Assembly (NCBI GenBank): GCA_030599705.1
Contig: JAUVNM010000015.1
Location: 1-13,594, forward strand
Direction: 5' to 3'
Origin: Gammaproteobacteria bacterium
GTDB lineage: Bacteria; Pseudomonadota; Gammaproteobacteria; UBA9214
DNA length: 13,594 nt
Position numbers and translations under genes: made by a program. This document shows, one piece after another, positions 6,863 to 12,762 of the stretch; the stretch's first letter is position 1; each line of letters starts with the position of its first letter. The notes beneath the pieces were generated by a model that saw nothing but the letters and a program-made list of their open reading frames with translations, ran no database searches and was not told the DNA's origin.

Positions 6863-6907
6863 GTGTGGAATCCGGGATTCTGATCGGCGTACGCAAAAAC
6901 CTGACTT

Positions 6908-7201
6908 TCAGGGACGATCCCCAAATGGGTGTTCGGAAAACGCACCTGACTCAGCCTTATTACGGATAAACGACACTACGCCCCTTCCAACGGTAACCAC
7001 TACTGGTACACTCCCGGGCTTTTCGTATAGCCATTCAGCGCCTTTACGGGATGTTGGAGCGCCGCAGGCATCCAGTAACTGCTGCTCAGTATCGCCGGGG
7101 GAAATAAGCTTGCCACCACATCTCAGGGAACCGGCATAGCTAACAAACGGTACAGCCAAAATCAAAATGGCCGCCAGGATCGAATGGTAGTTCAGATTCA
7201 T
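6908..7201 (-). CDS. Small secreted DUF2845 protein
   Basis: This 97-residue protein has a clear signal peptide (1-23, ending VSYA) and a mature part of about 74 residues opening SLRCGGKLISPGDTEQQLLDACGAPTS, which is the DUF2845 pattern. Cys28 and Cys46 may form a disulfide. It is probably periplasmic; the function of the family is unknown. The ATG at 7201 is preceded by AGGAG (7209-7213) at 7-nt spacing, and this site lies inside the remains of a cobW gene. It converges on the response regulator gene (stop 6862) with a 45-nt gap, in which I see only a short dyad and no good terminator. Confidence 0.82.
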   Translation of the reverse strand: MNLNYHSILAAILILAVPFVSYAGSLRCGGKLISPGDTEQQLLDACGAPTSRKGAEWLYEKPGSVPVVVTVGRGVVSFIRNKAESGAFSEHPFGDRP

Positions 7202-7394
7202 AGTTTTTCTCCTCTACTCCATCAACAAGCTCGGTGTCGATGTTGATAGCATCGAAGTCATTAACCAGCATACCCACGCGCAGGTCGTGCTGCCCATTGA
7301 GAATTCGATTAAGCAAAGTTATCTTGCCAGAGCCGAGGAAGCCGGTCAAGCCGGTGACCGGCACTGGCTCACGACCGCCGGCATAACGGAACAC
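7140..7394 (-). pseudogene. Truncated CobW/P47K-family GTPase remnant
   Basis: The 84-codon frame reads REPVPVTGLTGFLGSGKITLLNRILNGQ and then RVGMLVNDFDAINIDTELVDGVEE, the opening of CobW/COG0523 metal chaperone GTPases. Full members are about 300-400 residues; the homology here stops after about 63. The Walker A has Ile where Ser/Thr is required (GSGK-I), so Mg-nucleotide binding should be lost. The last 22 codons run into the start of the DUF2845 gene in another frame and are not CobW-like. In this fragment the usual GVEGE continuation became GAGGAGAAAAACT, which serves as the next gene's ribosome binding site. I read this as a 5' fragment left by a deletion, possibly still transcribed as leader. 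Confidence 0.75.
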
Positions 7395-7411
7395 GACACA
7401 TCAAACTTTCC

Positions 7412-8239
7412 CTAGATTGTATCTGCGAGTACGCTGACGATCACGCTCCCGTCCAGCACGCTCAGGCCGTGAAAACTGTTATTGACCCTGACCAGCGATG
7501 ACCTGCCACGCAGGGCGGGCACATTATTCATGTCCTGGCTGTACCCCGGGACAATATAATCGCCGGACATAACCGCCGCTTGTCCCCGTACCACGGAGAA
7601 GTACTCGATATCGGGATGCGGCAGGTTGTTCAGCCAGAACAACATAGTTCCGGGACGCTGACGTACGAGGTCCACGAACAGGCTGCGTGATCGCATGGCC
7701 GTGTCATAGGTGGCTCCGCCAAAGAAGTCGGTAACCATGGTCAGCGGGAATGGAATATCCGTCACATCCAGTGCCTGCTCTGCACGGCCGGTGCCCAGGT
7801 GTGGACTGGCGATGGTAATCAGGGTCTTGATGTTGTCCAGGTCTCCACGCACCAGCGCGACACGGGCGACCACACCACCGGCCGAGTGCCCTACTACACT
7901 GATCGGCTCATTCACGTGCAGGGTATTGATGGATTGCAGGATCTGCCGCAGCTGAAATGCCTGGATGAGCACCGGAGCCTCGGAGGGCAAATCCACCGTA
8001 TAGAATTTTCGCTCGCCGGCATTGCCAGGCGACGGAAACAACTGGTTCCCGCCCGGACCCGAGACAAAGACCCCGGCACGCTGCCAGCCATGGCGTTCAA
8101 GTACGGCTGTAATGCCGCTGGTATCCCAGGATTGGGCGCTGCCCAGATAACCATGCACCAGTACCAGGACATCGGCACGGGCCACTGACACGAAAAGTCC
8201 CGCAACAATCAATACGAAGGTAAGAATTCCCTGTTTCAT
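7412..8239 (-). CDS. Secreted alpha/beta hydrolase (lipase/esterase-like)
   Basis: This 275-residue protein, counted from the ATG at 8239, begins with a signal peptide (1-22, ending ARA), so it acts in the periplasm or outside. The fold shows the oxyanion strand LVLVHGYLGSAQSW (25-38), the nucleophile elbow VVGHSAGGVVARVAL (Ser119), the ITIASPHLGTGRAE segment typical of lipase/PGAP1-like enzymes and a late NNSFHGLS with the probable catalytic His257. The catalytic acid is probably one of the Asp residues around 200-235. Its substrate may be an ester or lipid; nothing here fixes it. I preferred ATG 8239 over GTG 8248, because that GTG is part of the GAGGTG ribosome binding site 6 nt ahead of the ATG. 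It follows the sulfur globule-like gene but is separated from it by a strong terminator. Confidence 0.88.
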   Translation of the reverse strand: MKQGILTFVLIVAGLFVSVARADVLVLVHGYLGSAQSWDTSGITAVLERHGWQRAGVFVSGPGGNQLFPSPGNAGERKFYTVDLPSEAPVLIQAFQLRQILQSINTLHVNEPISVVGHSAGGVVARVALVRGDLDNIKTLITIASPHLGTGRAEQALDVTDIPFPLTMVTDFFGGATYDTAMRSRSLFVDLVRQRPGTMLFWLNNLPHPDIEYFSVVRGQAAVMSGDYIVPGYSQDMNNVPALRGRSSLVRVNNSFHGLSVLDGSVIVSVLADTI

Positions 8240-8280
8240 TGGTGTCACCTCGTTCCTGTAAATCGTCCATCACATCCCTG

Positions 8281-8317
8281 TAAATAAAAAGGGGCAGCTC
8301 GCAAGAGCTGCCCCTTT
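8281..8317 (-). terminator. Strong rho-independent terminator of the sulfur globule-like gene
   Basis: A perfect 13-bp stem, AAAGGGGCAGCTC (8288-8300) with GAGCTGCCCCTTT (8305-8317), closes a 4-nt loop GCAA. On the minus strand the stem is followed by TTATTTA (8287-8281). The stem begins 24 nt after the stop of the gene at 8342. An A-rich run on the other side means it could also work weakly in the plus direction. Confidence 0.9.
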
Positions 8318-8341
8318 GGCCTTTCTGGCAAGTAAGGTTAC

Positions 8342-8677
8342 TTACTTGGCAGTGGTGCCAGCTGCCTGCGGGGCAACCGGAGCAGCAACCGGAGCATACC
8401 CGTAAGGAGCGGCACCGTAAGGAGCAGCACCGTAAGGGGCATAACCGTAACCGTAGTAAGGCTGGTTGTAACCATAACCATTACCGCGGCCATAACCACG
8501 ACCGGAACCACGACCGCTCATGTTCATGTTGAAGCCGAAATTGCCGTCGAATTCGCCGTCGCCATAACCGTTGCCGTAGCCATCGTTGTAGCCGTTACCG
8601 AAAGGGCCCCAGGCAGCGGCGGAAGCAGAAGCAACAGCCAGGGTAGCCGCCGTAATTACTGTAGCAATTGTTTTCAT
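8342..8677 (-). CDS. Sulfur globule protein-like secreted Gly/Tyr-rich protein
   Basis: This 111-residue precursor has a signal peptide (1-22, ASASAAA/WGPF). The mature part is dominated by Gly, Tyr, Asn, Pro and Ala: GYNDGYGNGYGDGEFDGNFGFNMNM, then GRGSGRGYGRGNGYGY, then an APYGA repeat block and an Ala/Pro/Val-rich tail. This composition and order strongly resemble the sulfur globule envelope proteins (SgpA/SgpB type) of Allochromatium and relatives, which coat periplasmic sulfur deposits. There are no Cys residues and no catalytic motif. GGAG lies 8 nt before the ATG at 8677. The gene stands alone, with its own promoter and a strong terminator, as expected of a highly expressed structural protein. 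Other Gly/Tyr-rich cell-surface proteins cannot be excluded. Confidence 0.72.
   Translation of the reverse strand: MKTIATVITAATLAVASASAAAWGPFGNGYNDGYGNGYGDGEFDGNFGFNMNMSGRGSGRGYGRGNGYGYNQPYYGYGYAPYGAAPYGAAPYGYAPVAAPVAPQAAGTTAK
8402..8446. repeat. 15-bp tandem repeat (3 copies) encoding APYGA
   Basis: GTAAGGAGCGGCACC (8402-8416), GTAAGGAGCAGCACC (8417-8431) and GTAAGGGGCATAACC (8432-8446) are consecutive copies; the first two differ at one base. On the minus strand each encodes a five-residue Gly-Ala/Tyr-Ala-Pro-Tyr unit inside the sulfur globule-like protein. Copy number could vary by slippage. Confidence 0.85.
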
Positions 8678-8741
8678 ATCAGTTCTCCAGAGATGTTGTT
8701 AGTAAACTTGGTTAAAAAGTTTTTGTGTTACCACGGAGAAG

Positions 8742-8770
8742 ATAATATAAGCATACGCTTAATTAAGCAA
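8742..8770 (-). promoter_or_regulatory. Promoter of the sulfur globule-like gene with a 12-bp palindrome
   Basis: On the minus strand TTGCTT (8765-8770) and TATTAT (8742-8747) are separated by 17 nt. The palindrome GCTTAATTAAGC (8757-8768) overlaps the -35 box and could be an operator. The predicted leader is about 58-60 nt. The flanking 8690-8835 is very AT-rich compared with neighbouring DNA. A plus-strand TTGACA (8798-8803) is also present but no gene follows it. Confidence 0.55.
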
Positions 8771-8918
8771 GTATTAATTTAATAAAACGCTAACTTTTTG
8801 ACATACTGTTAATATTTATTAATTATCAATGAGTTATATTACGGCGCAGATGCGCATCAGCCCTGCCCACTCCACCAAACAGCGGAATACCCGGTTCTAT
8901 CCGGACAACGACTGGCAG

Positions 8919-9470
8919 TCAGGGCAACTTGAACGTGCCGTATTCCCCCAGTGAGTGACGTATTTCCTCCAGGCTGGGGTAGTGTGCATAGTAAGGAAAG
9001 TTATACGCGCCACCGCAGATCAGGGTCAGGCGTTCGGGCGGTGTCTCCGCGTGCAGTGACATGTGATAGGCAAGCATGATCCACTCGGAGGACGCATCCG
9101 CCAATAGCCCGTCTACACCATCGGCTGCAGCCAGTTGCACCGGTTCCCGTGGGCGAACCACATAGTGGGTTTGTCCCAGAATGCGGCCAATCCGGTAACT
9201 CCCGGCAGGAATGACCTGTGGTTGTTCACTGATAGCAGGGAGTACGAGATCGCAATGCGGGTAAAACTCGCCATAAGCATACGCCGGTGTTCCTTCCTGG
9301 AAGCTCATTCGTACCCGTCCGGGAGCAATGGTGATCTCCTCATGCAGGATAAACTCACCACCGGAGAAGGTACGAAACAGGCTGCCCTCCCCTGGCAACC
9401 GGTTGACCAGGGTACAGGCTGTCACAGACACCAGGCAGAAACACATGATTACAACACTGCGAGGTATCAC
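8919..9470 (-). CDS. Uncharacterised lipoprotein, last gene of the SUF operon
   Basis: This 183-residue protein starts at GTG 9470, with AGGAGA (9477-9482) 6 nt upstream. The signal peptide MIPRSVVIMCFCLVSVTAC ends in a lipobox (VTAC), so it should be lipidated on Cys19 and held in a membrane. The mature part is mostly strand-like, with segments GGEFILHEEITIAPGRVRM, GEFYPHCDLVLP and ICGGAYNFPYYAHYPSLEEIR. Two cysteines (in PHCD and ICGG) might pair. I do not recognise a family. Upstream in-frame starts up to 9554 would overlap the Rieske gene and disrupt the signal peptide. It begins 16 nt after the Rieske stop on the same strand, so it is probably transcribed with the SUF genes. No clear terminator follows. 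Confidence 0.75.
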   Translation of the reverse strand: MIPRSVVIMCFCLVSVTACTLVNRLPGEGSLFRTFSGGEFILHEEITIAPGRVRMSFQEGTPAYAYGEFYPHCDLVLPAISEQPQVIPAGSYRIGRILGQTHYVVRPREPVQLAAADGVDGLLADASSEWIMLAYHMSLHAETPPERLTLICGGAYNFPYYAHYPSLEEIRHSLGEYGTFKLP

Positions 9471-9486
9471 TGAATTTCTCCTGTCT

Positions 9487-9819
9487 TTATCCGGTAGCCC
9501 GGTCAGGACGCTCATCCCGAACCTGTACCATACCGGCATGGATACGGGTCGCAAACGGGGCGACGTCCTCGTAGGCTGGTGGCGCGGTTACCTTGCCGGT
9601 GCGCAGATCGAAGCGCGCGCCGTGTCTTGGGCACTCGATCTCGTACCCCTCAACGTCACCCTCGGCCAGGGTGCCGCCATCATGGGTACAGACATCCTCG
9701 ATGGCAAGAAATTCGCCGGCAATATTAAACACTGCGACTTCTGTCCTGCCCACCTCCAGTAGCTGCACTGTGCCTTCCTCGAAGGCATCGACCGGTGCAA
9801 CATCTATCCATTCAGACAT
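9487..9819 (-). CDS. Small Rieske [2Fe-2S] ferredoxin-like protein
   Basis: This 110-residue single-domain Rieske protein carries CTHDGG (Cys44, His46) and CPRHGA (Cys63, His66), the two ligand pairs for a Rieske 2Fe-2S cluster. The spacing and the lack of a membrane anchor match the 'non-heme iron oxygenase ferredoxin' type rather than the bc1 subunit. In SUF operons such a protein is often the terminal gene; it may supply electrons or test cluster delivery, but its role there is not settled. It starts 17 nt after the SufT-like gene and is followed 16 nt later by the lipoprotein gene. The C-terminus is Asp/Arg-rich. Confidence 0.93.
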   Translation of the reverse strand: MSEWIDVAPVDAFEEGTVQLLEVGRTEVAVFNIAGEFLAIEDVCTHDGGTLAEGDVEGYEIECPRHGARFDLRTGKVTAPPAYEDVAPFATRIHAGMVQVRDERPDRATG

Positions 9820-9836
9820 GGAATACCCCGCAGATT

Positions 9837-10172
9837 TCAGAACATATCCAGCAGCAGCCGCGCATCGTCCGTCATCCGTTCACGGCTCCAGGGCGGGTCC
9901 CAGACCAGCTCGACGCAGGCCTCATTGACACCGGGTACTTCCATCACGGCACATTCCACCGTACCTGGAAAGGTCTGTGCCACCGGGCAACCGGGCGCTG
10001 TCAGGGTCATCTGGATGTGTACCTTGCCCTGCTGCTCATCGACCTCAAGTTGATAGATCAATCCGAGGTCATAGATATTGACCGGCAGTTCGGGATCGTA
10101 AATAGCGCGCAGCGCATCGATCACCTGCTCCTCCAGCAGGCGCTGCATCAGGCTTTTCGAGTCGGCATTCAT
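9837..10172 (-). CDS. sufT: SufT-like MIP18/DUF59 family Fe-S assembly protein
   Basis: This 111-residue protein has the MIP18 (DUF59) pattern: VIDALRAIYDPELPVNIYDLGLIY (about 17-40), then MTLTAPGCPVAQ with the conserved Cys62, then ECAVMEVPGV and a closing WDPPWSRERMTDDAR. Family members help mature Fe-S proteins, probably by carrying or passing on clusters. I set the start at ATG 10172 rather than an upstream in-frame start at 10247: GGAG lies 5-6 nt before it and the ATG overlaps the scaffold gene's stop (ATGA). This shows translational coupling. The gene order sufU-sufT-Rieske supports the assignment. Confidence 0.9.
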   Translation of the reverse strand: MNADSKSLMQRLLEEQVIDALRAIYDPELPVNIYDLGLIYQLEVDEQQGKVHIQMTLTAPGCPVAQTFPGTVECAVMEVPGVNEACVELVWDPPWSRERMTDDARLLLDMF

Positions 10173-10624
10173 ACCGGCTCCGTGGTGGCTGTCTCTGAAT
10201 CCCGATCCAGGGCAGCGCGCAAGGTATGCCATGGCAGGGTCGCGCACTTGATGCGCATGGGATACGCATGCACGCCGGCCAGTACCTTGAGTTTTCCCAC
10301 GTCACCCGCGGCATCCTCCTGTGTCAGCAGGTTGTGCATGTTCCGGAACAGCGCCTGTGCCTCTGCCTCGGTCTTGCCCTTGATGGCCTCGGTCATCAAC
10401 GAGGCCGAGGCCGTCGAGATGGCACACCCGGCCCCGGCAAACCCGATATCGCTGATTACACCGTCCTCAACCTTCAGGTGCACGGTAAACTCATCGTTGC
10501 ACACCGGGTTATAGCCATGCGCATGACGGTTGGCGCCTTCCGGTTCCACCATGAAGTTGCGCGGATTGCGGTTGTGATCGAGGATCACCTCTTCGTAAAG
10601 TTCGCGAATGTTTGACAGGTCCAT
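10169..10624 (-). CDS. sufU: SufU/IscU-type Fe-S scaffold or sulfur-transfer protein
   Basis: This 151-residue protein has the three conserved cysteines: NPVCND (Cys42, Asp44), AGCAIS (Cys67) and RIKCATLPW (Cys127). The GKLKVLAGVHAYPMRIKC insertion before the third Cys and the KCATLPWH ending mark it as SufU-type rather than IscU, since IscU has LPPVK and a different ending. SufU binds Zn and accepts persulfide sulfur from SufS in Gram-positive bacteria; its action in proteobacteria is less studied. The usual CGD triad reads CND here, so Gly43 is replaced by Asn. AGGT lies ahead of the ATG at 10624, 18 nt after sufD. The gene normally upstream of sufU, sufS, is missing. Confidence 0.92.
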   Translation of the reverse strand: MDLSNIRELYEEVILDHNRNPRNFMVEPEGANRHAHGYNPVCNDEFTVHLKVEDGVISDIGFAGAGCAISTASASLMTEAIKGKTEAEAQALFRNMHNLLTQEDAAGDVGKLKVLAGVHAYPMRIKCATLPWHTLRAALDRDSETATTEPV

Positions 10625-10642
10625 GGGAACTTACCTCAATCG

Positions 10643-11986
10643 TTACCCGGACAACCGGTCGCGCAAGGAATCCAGCACTTCTGTTTCCATAAATCGGCCG
10701 GCCAGTCGCTGCTCCAGCATGCGCCGGACCGGTTGTAGCCGGATCCGTTCCAGCACGTCGGCCGCAAAGGCATAGACGAGTAAGTTGCGCGCCATGGTCG
10801 CATCCACCCCGCGCGACCGGAAATAAAACAGGGCTTCCTCGTCAAGCTGCCCCACGGTGCAACCGTGCGTGCACTGGACGTCATCTGCATTGATCTCGAG
10901 CTGTGGTTTTGCATCGACCTCCGCATCCCCGGAAAGTAGCAGATTATGGTTATGCTGGTGCGACACGGTCTGTTGTGCATTCGCGTGCACGACAATACGG
11001 CCGTTGAAGACCGCCCGGGAGCGGTCATCCAGTATCCCCCGGTACCATTCGTCGCTGCACGCCTGTGCTGCATTGTGGTCAACCCGGGTATGGTTATCGA
11101 CGTGCTGCCGGCCCCGGGTGATCGTCAGTCCATTCAGGGCGGTTGCCGCGCCCGGTCCGTTCAGCGCGACCTGCAGATCATTGCGCACCAGTTGGCCCCC
11201 CTGTGCGATGTTATGCGAGTCAAACCGGCTGTCCCGGTCCTGCGTTACATAGATACCTGCGATATGACTGGCGGACGCGCTTTCCTCTTCCAGTTTGTAA
11301 TGCTCGATGTGGGCACCGGTCTCCAGACTGATCTCGGTCACCGCACTGGTCAGGCCGGCGGCATCATTGAGTGCCACGTAAGATTCAATCACGGTGGCAT
11401 GGCTGTGCGCGCCGGCAACGATCATATTTCGCACCGGCCGCAGGGAGGCGTTCGTTCCTGTCGCAATAAACAGCAGGTGCACCGGCTGCTCGAGGACGGC
11501 GCCGGCGCCGAGACGGATGTACGCACCATCGCGCATGAACGCAGTGTTGAAGGCATTGAACCCGGGCTGCTCAAGATCGGTATTGTGTCCAAGCCGGTGC
11601 TCGAGCAGCTCCGGCTGTTGTTCCAGCACCCGGGCAAGACTGGTGATGGTCACGCCGCTCAGCAACGGACCCAACGGGCACAGTTCGGGCATAAAATGAC
11701 CGTCGATAAACACCAGCCGGTGCTGCAGCTCGTCCTGCCACCACGCGTCAGCCGGGACCGTAATGCTATCCGGCCGCGGACGGGACGCCGGAGTATAGTG
11801 CCGGCGTGTCAGCGATCGCAGGTCGGTATATTTCCAGTCCTCGGTGCGCGGCGTCGGAAACCCGGAATCCAGGAAGGACTCCATGGCGGCCGTCCGCAGT
11901 TGCTGCAGCCAGGGCACCCCGGCACCCGGCAGGGTCGCCTGTACTGCCTGGAAATCCTCTGCATAGCTTGTGTGTCCCGCCGTCAT
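10643..11986 (-). CDS. sufD: SufD, SUF scaffold complex subunit
   Basis: This 447-residue protein is close to the usual SufD length. The N-terminal region has PTPRTEDWKYTDLRSL (about 44-59), the typical SufD entry motif. The middle is a long beta-helix, and the C-terminal core includes the DDVQCTHGCTVGQLDEEALFYFRSRG segment, with Cys372 and His374 at the position of the SufD His that takes part in cluster assembly with SufB. SufD pairs with SufB and SufC in the SufBC2D scaffold. The ATG at 11986 overlaps the sufC stop by 4 nt (ATGA), so translation is coupled. Long open frames on the plus strand across this gene are shadows of its GC-rich codon pattern. Confidence 0.96.
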   Translation of the reverse strand: MTAGHTSYAEDFQAVQATLPGAGVPWLQQLRTAAMESFLDSGFPTPRTEDWKYTDLRSLTRRHYTPASRPRPDSITVPADAWWQDELQHRLVFIDGHFMPELCPLGPLLSGVTITSLARVLEQQPELLEHRLGHNTDLEQPGFNAFNTAFMRDGAYIRLGAGAVLEQPVHLLFIATGTNASLRPVRNMIVAGAHSHATVIESYVALNDAAGLTSAVTEISLETGAHIEHYKLEEESASASHIAGIYVTQDRDSRFDSHNIAQGGQLVRNDLQVALNGPGAATALNGLTITRGRQHVDNHTRVDHNAAQACSDEWYRGILDDRSRAVFNGRIVVHANAQQTVSHQHNHNLLLSGDAEVDAKPQLEINADDVQCTHGCTVGQLDEEALFYFRSRGVDATMARNLLVYAFAADVLERIRLQPVRRMLEQRLAGRFMETEVLDSLRDRLSG

Positions 11987-12762
11987 GGCACGGCACCCTC
12001 TCCCGGCTCGAGCCAGCCATAACCCCGCTGTTCCAGCTCGATGGCCAGTTCCGGACCACCGGAGCGTGCAATGCGTCCGCCGGACAGCACGTGCACGTAG
12101 TCCGGCTCGATGTAATTCAGCAGGCGCTGGTAATGGGTCACCACGATAAAGGCCCGCTCGGGGCTGCGCATGCTGTTGACGCCGTCGGCAACCACCTTGA
12201 GGGCGTCGATATCCAGACCCGAATCGGTTTCATCGAGTATGGTCAACACGGGTTCGAGCACCATCATCTGCAAAATCTCGTTGCGTTTTTTCTCACCCCC
12301 GGAGAAGCCTTCGTTTACCGAGCGGTACAGCAGGTCTTCATTCATCTGCATGGCCGCGAGCTTTTCCTTGACCAGGCTGATGAAGTCCATGGCATCCAGT
12401 TCATCCACACCCCGGTGCCGGCGCACGGCATTGAGCGCGGCCTTCAGAAAGTAGATATTACTGACCCCGGGAATCTCCACCGGGTACTGGAATGCCAGGA
12501 ACAGGCCCCGGCGCGCGCGTTCCTCGGGCGGCAGGTCCAGCAGGTCCTGGCCGAGGAAGCGTGCCGAACCCTGCAGGACTTCGTAGGTCTCGCGACCGGC
12601 CAGCACCTGCGCGAAGGTGCTCTTGCCGGAACCGTTCGGCCCCATAATGGCGTGCAGCTCGCCGGCACGCACTTTCAGGTCAATGCTGTTTAATATGGTC
12701 TTGCCTTCCACCGCGACCTGCAGTCCGGTGATGGCAAGCATTTCGCCGGCGGCGATGTTCAT
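11983..12762 (-). CDS. sufC: SufC, ABC-type ATPase of the SUF complex
   Basis: This 259-residue ABC ATPase has all functional motifs: Walker A GPNGSGKST (41-49), Q-loop Gln92 in LFLAFQYPVEIPGV, signature FSGGEKKR (153-160), Walker B LTILDETDSGLD (173-184, Glu178 next to it) and the switch His210 in VVTHYQRLL. The FQYPVEIPGVSN and EGFSGGEKKRNEILQM signatures are diagnostic of SufC. ATP binding drives the conformational change in SufBC2D that opens the SufB/SufD interface. I set the start at ATG 12762 because it overlaps the sufB stop (ATGA) and follows a GAGGGGG stretch. A longer in-frame start at 12906 lies inside sufB and adds no conserved residues. Confidence 0.97.
   Translation of the reverse strand: MNIAAGEMLAITGLQVAVEGKTILNSIDLKVRAGELHAIMGPNGSGKSTFAQVLAGRETYEVLQGSARFLGQDLLDLPPEERARRGLFLAFQYPVEIPGVSNIYFLKAALNAVRRHRGVDELDAMDFISLVKEKLAAMQMNEDLLYRSVNEGFSGGEKKRNEILQMMVLEPVLTILDETDSGLDIDALKVVADGVNSMRSPERAFIVVTHYQRLLNYIEPDYVHVLSGGRIARSGGPELAIELEQRGYGWLEPGEGAVP

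Noticed and set aside
6863..6907. Dyad GAATC-CGG-GATTC as a bidirectional terminator between the converging genes
   Set aside because: The arms are only 5 bp, with no T-tract on either side, so termination is not supported.
8798..8826. Plus-strand promoter TTGACA with an AT-rich -10 candidate
   Set aside because: No credible plus-strand gene or RNA follows; the match is likely by chance in AT-rich DNA upstream of the sulfur globule-like gene.
8844..8856. GCGCAGATGCGC dyad as terminator of the lipoprotein operon
   Set aside because: The stem is 5 bp and no T-run follows on the minus strand at a suitable distance.
9795..10514. 239-residue plus-strand open frame
   Set aside because: It is antisense to sufT and sufU, both of which have full conserved motifs.
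10946..12022. 358-residue plus-strand open frame
   Set aside because: It is antisense to sufD, with composition typical of a shadow frame in GC-rich DNA and no recognisable domain.
11806..12693. 295-residue plus-strand open frame
   Set aside because: It lies antisense to sufC and the start of sufD; no family features. The minus-strand genes carry all conserved motifs.
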